From Chloroflexota bacterium (GTDB taxonomy: Bacteria > Chloroflexota > Anaerolineae > Aggregatilineales > Phototrophicaceae), in assembly GCA_003242205.1 (NCBI GenBank), contig QGUR01000091.1, positions 1 through 15,138 of the forward strand: a stretch of DNA of 15,138 nt, given 5' to 3'. A program made the position numbers and the translations under genes. Below are positions 13,439-15,138 of the stretch, piece after piece; position 1 is the first letter of the stretch, and every line of letters starts with the position of its first letter. The notes below the pieces were generated by a model, which saw only the letters and a program-made list of their open reading frames with translations, had not been told where the DNA came from and did no database searches.

Positions 13439-13512
13439 ATTTTTCACCCCGCCCCATTCCTGCCTGTTTCAGCGCCGCAAACACGGCTGACTGCCGGAGT
13501 GCCTGCTCGTGA
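13435..13512 (+). CDS. Minute upstream ORF (25 aa) overlapping the methyltransferase start
   Basis: ATG 13435 overlaps the stop of the 13-aa ORF (ATGA), and its own TGA (13510-13512) overlaps the GTG start of the methyltransferase (GTGA). The product begins MNFSPRPIPACF and holds three Cys and several Ala, with no recognisable domain. No good Shine-Dalgarno precedes it, so translation would depend on coupling. It may be a leader peptide or chance. Confidence 0.25.
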   Translation: MNFSPRPIPACFSAANTADCRSACS

Positions 13513-14366
13513 ACTGCCGCATCTGCCGGTCGGCGGTCAGGCCGGGCTACAGCGTGAACGGCTGCCGGTTGGAGGTCTGTGATCACTGTGGCTTCGTTCA
13601 GGTGGCCGAGCGGCCGGACGCGCGCGCGCTGGAAGCGATTTATCAAGCGGCTTACTTTTCCCATGCCAAGTACGCGGACCTGAATACGCAGGCGGCGGAG
13701 AACGCGCGTCGCCTCGACCTCATGCGGCGCTTCCTGCCCGAAACGGGGGCGCGCATCCTCGACGCGGGCTGTGGCTCTGGCGATTTTCTGGCTGCCGCCA
13801 GCGCGCTATACCGCGTTTCCGGCTTCGACATTTCCGCCGCCGCGATTGACATCGCCCGCCAGCGACTGCCGCATATCGATGGCCGGCTGTGGGCCGGCAC
13901 GTTTGAAGCGCTGCCGGGCGCGGCGGACGCACCCTATCAGGCGATCTGTCTGTGGGATGTCATCGAACACCTGTGGGACCCGGCGGACGCCTGCCGCCGC
14001 CTGCTCGACATGCTCGAACCGGGCGGTTATCTGTTTGTGTCCACACCGAATATCGGCGCGCCGCTGGCGCGAATCATGGGCCGGTACTGGGCTTTTATGA
14101 CGCCGCCGGAACATCTCAGTTTCTTCACCCGGCAGGCGATGGGAATTCTGTTTGTCGAGCGGCTGGGGCAGAAGTTGGTCGATTGGTCGACGCGCGGCAA
14201 GCGCGTCAATATGGGCTTCCTGTTGCATAAGGTGAAGCGCAAAGCGCCTCGCCTCGTCCCGTCGCCAGTGATCGGGTTGTTCCGGCGTCCGCCGCTGTCG
14301 GGGCTGTCGGTTTACGTGCCATCCGGCGATATTCAGTACGTTGTCGTGCAGAAGCAAGAGGGTTGA
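13509..14366 (+). CDS. Class I SAM-dependent methyltransferase (Methyltransf_23-like) with N-terminal zinc-finger-like motif (285 aa)
   Basis: Cytoplasmic methyltransferase. The N-terminus has CRIC (C3, C6) and CDHC (C24, C27), a likely zinc-binding knuckle seen in relatives acting on sugars or nucleotide-linked substrates. The Rossmann core shows motif I ILDAGCGSGDFL (D85 to G91), an acidic GFDIS after strand 2, DVIEHLWDP after strand 4 and LEPGGYLFVSTPN, then PPEHLSFFT, all typical of the Methyltransf_23 group. The GTG start at 13509 has GGAG at 13496-13499, 9 nt away; a TGA at 13488 excludes longer versions. The gene is divergent from the transporter operon and ends 1 bp before the ATG of the amidotransferase gene, so the two are co-transcribed. 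The pairing suggests modification of an amino sugar or a polysaccharide building block (inference). The substrate is unknown. Confidence 0.85.
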   Translation: MNCRICRSAVRPGYSVNGCRLEVCDHCGFVQVAERPDARALEAIYQAAYFSHAKYADLNTQAAENARRLDLMRRFLPETGARILDAGCGSGDFLAAASALYRVSGFDISAAAIDIARQRLPHIDGRLWAGTFEALPGAADAPYQAICLWDVIEHLWDPADACRRLLDMLEPGGYLFVSTPNIGAPLARIMGRYWAFMTPPEHLSFFTRQAMGILFVERLGQKLVDWSTRGKRVNMGFLLHKVKRKAPRLVPSPVIGLFRRPPLSGLSVYVPSGDIQYVVVQKQEG

Positions 14367-14367
14367 T

Positions 14368-15138
14368 ATGTGCGGAATTTTCGGCATCGCGGTCAGCCCG
14401 CGTTCGACGCTGCGGCATGAGCGGCTGGAGCCGGTGTTGCGCCGCCTGTTTCTGCTCTCGGAAGCGCGTGGAAAGGATGCATCCGGGCTGGCGCTGCTGG
14501 ACGACGACGAAATTATCGTGCTGAAAAACGCCGTGCGCGCCCGCGCGCTTCTGGGTTCGCGCCCGTTCGAGCAGGCGCTGGCGAGCTTTCGGCGGCGTGG
14601 GGCGCATCTGGCGATGGGTCACGCCCGCATGGTGACGAACGGCAGCGAGACCGACCCGGACAACAACCAGCCGGTCATCAAGAACGGTCTGGTCTGCATT
14701 CATAACGGCATCATCGTCAACGATGCCGAATTGTGGGCCGCGTTCCCCGCGCTGGAACGGCGCTATGAAGTCGATACCGAAGTTATCCTCAGCCTGTTCG
14801 AGATGTACCGCGCCGGGAGCCTGTCGCCGGTCGACGCCCTGATCGAAACCTTCCGCTGCCTGCGGGGCGCGAACTCGGTCGCGCTGCTGCCCGCCGACCT
14901 GCACGGCCTGCTGCTGGCCACCAGCAACGGTTCGCTCTTTTACGCCGTAAACGACAGCGCCCTGATCTTCGCCTCCGAGCGCTATATTCTGGAGCGCATC
15001 GCAGCTGAATTTGAGGAATTTGCACAGGCCAGCATCGTCCAGCTTGCGGCGGGAAACGGCTGCGCCGTCCAACTTGAACAGCTTATCCCCCAGCCGCTCT
15101 CCCTCCACGGCCACCAGAAGGCCCTGTCTTTGCCCGCC
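14368..15138 (+). CDS. Class II glutamine amidotransferase, GlmS-like Ntn domain (partial, 257 codons, open at the window end)
   Basis: The start MCGIFGIAV places the nucleophile Cys2 directly after the initiator Met, as in GlmS, PurF and AsnB. Further GlmS-like motifs follow: RGKDASG (34-40), GHARMVTNG (84-92), HNGIIVN (112-118) and DTEVI (136-140). The domain hydrolyses glutamine and passes ammonia to a partner site. The GlmS pattern is better than the PurF or AsnB one, but motif RGKDASG differs from the RGYDSAG of true GlmS, and the sugar-isomerase part, if any, lies beyond the window. ATG 14368 has AAGAGGG (14356-14362) 5 nt upstream and starts 1 bp after the methyltransferase TGA. Alternatives are a free-standing amidotransferase or an asparagine-synthase-like enzyme in a polysaccharide cluster. 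Confidence 0.85.
   Translation, partial: MCGIFGIAVSPRSTLRHERLEPVLRRLFLLSEARGKDASGLALLDDDEIIVLKNAVRARALLGSRPFEQALASFRRRGAHLAMGHARMVTNGSETDPDNNQPVIKNGLVCIHNGIIVNDAELWAAFPALERRYEVDTEVILSLFEMYRAGSLSPVDALIETFRCLRGANSVALLPADLHGLLLATSNGSLFYAVNDSALIFASERYILERIAAEFEEFAQASIVQLAAGNGCAVQLEQLIPQPLSLHGHQKALSLPA

Overview
The window looks like a chromosomal segment of a GC-rich member of the Chloroflexota, probably Anaerolineae-like. This is inferred from several weak signs together: extracytoplasmic linkers of Pro-Thr repeats, a TATAAT box directly against a start codon (likely leaderless mRNA), a hairpin repeat of the GTAGGGGC...GCCCCTAC type, and the gene families present. No rRNA or tRNA gene, CRISPR array, transposase or integrase was seen.

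Layout. (1) Positions 1-152 hold two copies of a 33-bp repeat flanking a long hairpin. (2) Positions 171-4317 form a rightward block: two tiny overlapping ORFs, a 1108-residue Swt1-type HEPN plus DUF499 ATPase resembling anti-phage DUF499 proteins, and a ~118-residue downstream partner broken by a one-base frameshift. A 16-bp palindrome and a terminator-like hairpin close it. (3) Positions 4479-7603 hold two rightward membrane proteins of unknown role: a two-TM protein with a Pro/Thr stalk and outer domain, and a degenerate PP2C-like domain joined through one TM helix to an outer beta-propeller. (4) Positions 7698-13237 are a leftward operon, read from 13237 down: a double ABC ATPase, a permease with an outsized extracytoplasmic insert and a 3' frameshift, a small cupin, and a second permease. 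This is a BMP/Nup-type (RbsA-like) nucleoside or sugar importer, but no substrate-binding lipoprotein lies in the window. (5) Positions 13509-15138, divergent from the transporter, hold a SAM methyltransferase with an N-terminal CxxC...CxxC pair and the start of a GlmS-like class II glutamine amidotransferase, as often seen in surface-polysaccharide loci. The gene runs off the window.

The most interesting parts are the DUF499 block, which lacks its usual methylase and helicase partners but has a tightly linked small gene; the ~315-residue insert in the first permease; the cupin embedded between two permeases; the pseudo-phosphatase/beta-propeller receptor-like protein; and the chain of two minute overlapping ORFs ahead of the methyltransferase. 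Two, perhaps three, single-base frame breaks occur in 15 kb, two of them at short A runs, so sequencing or assembly error must be excluded before any is read as biology.
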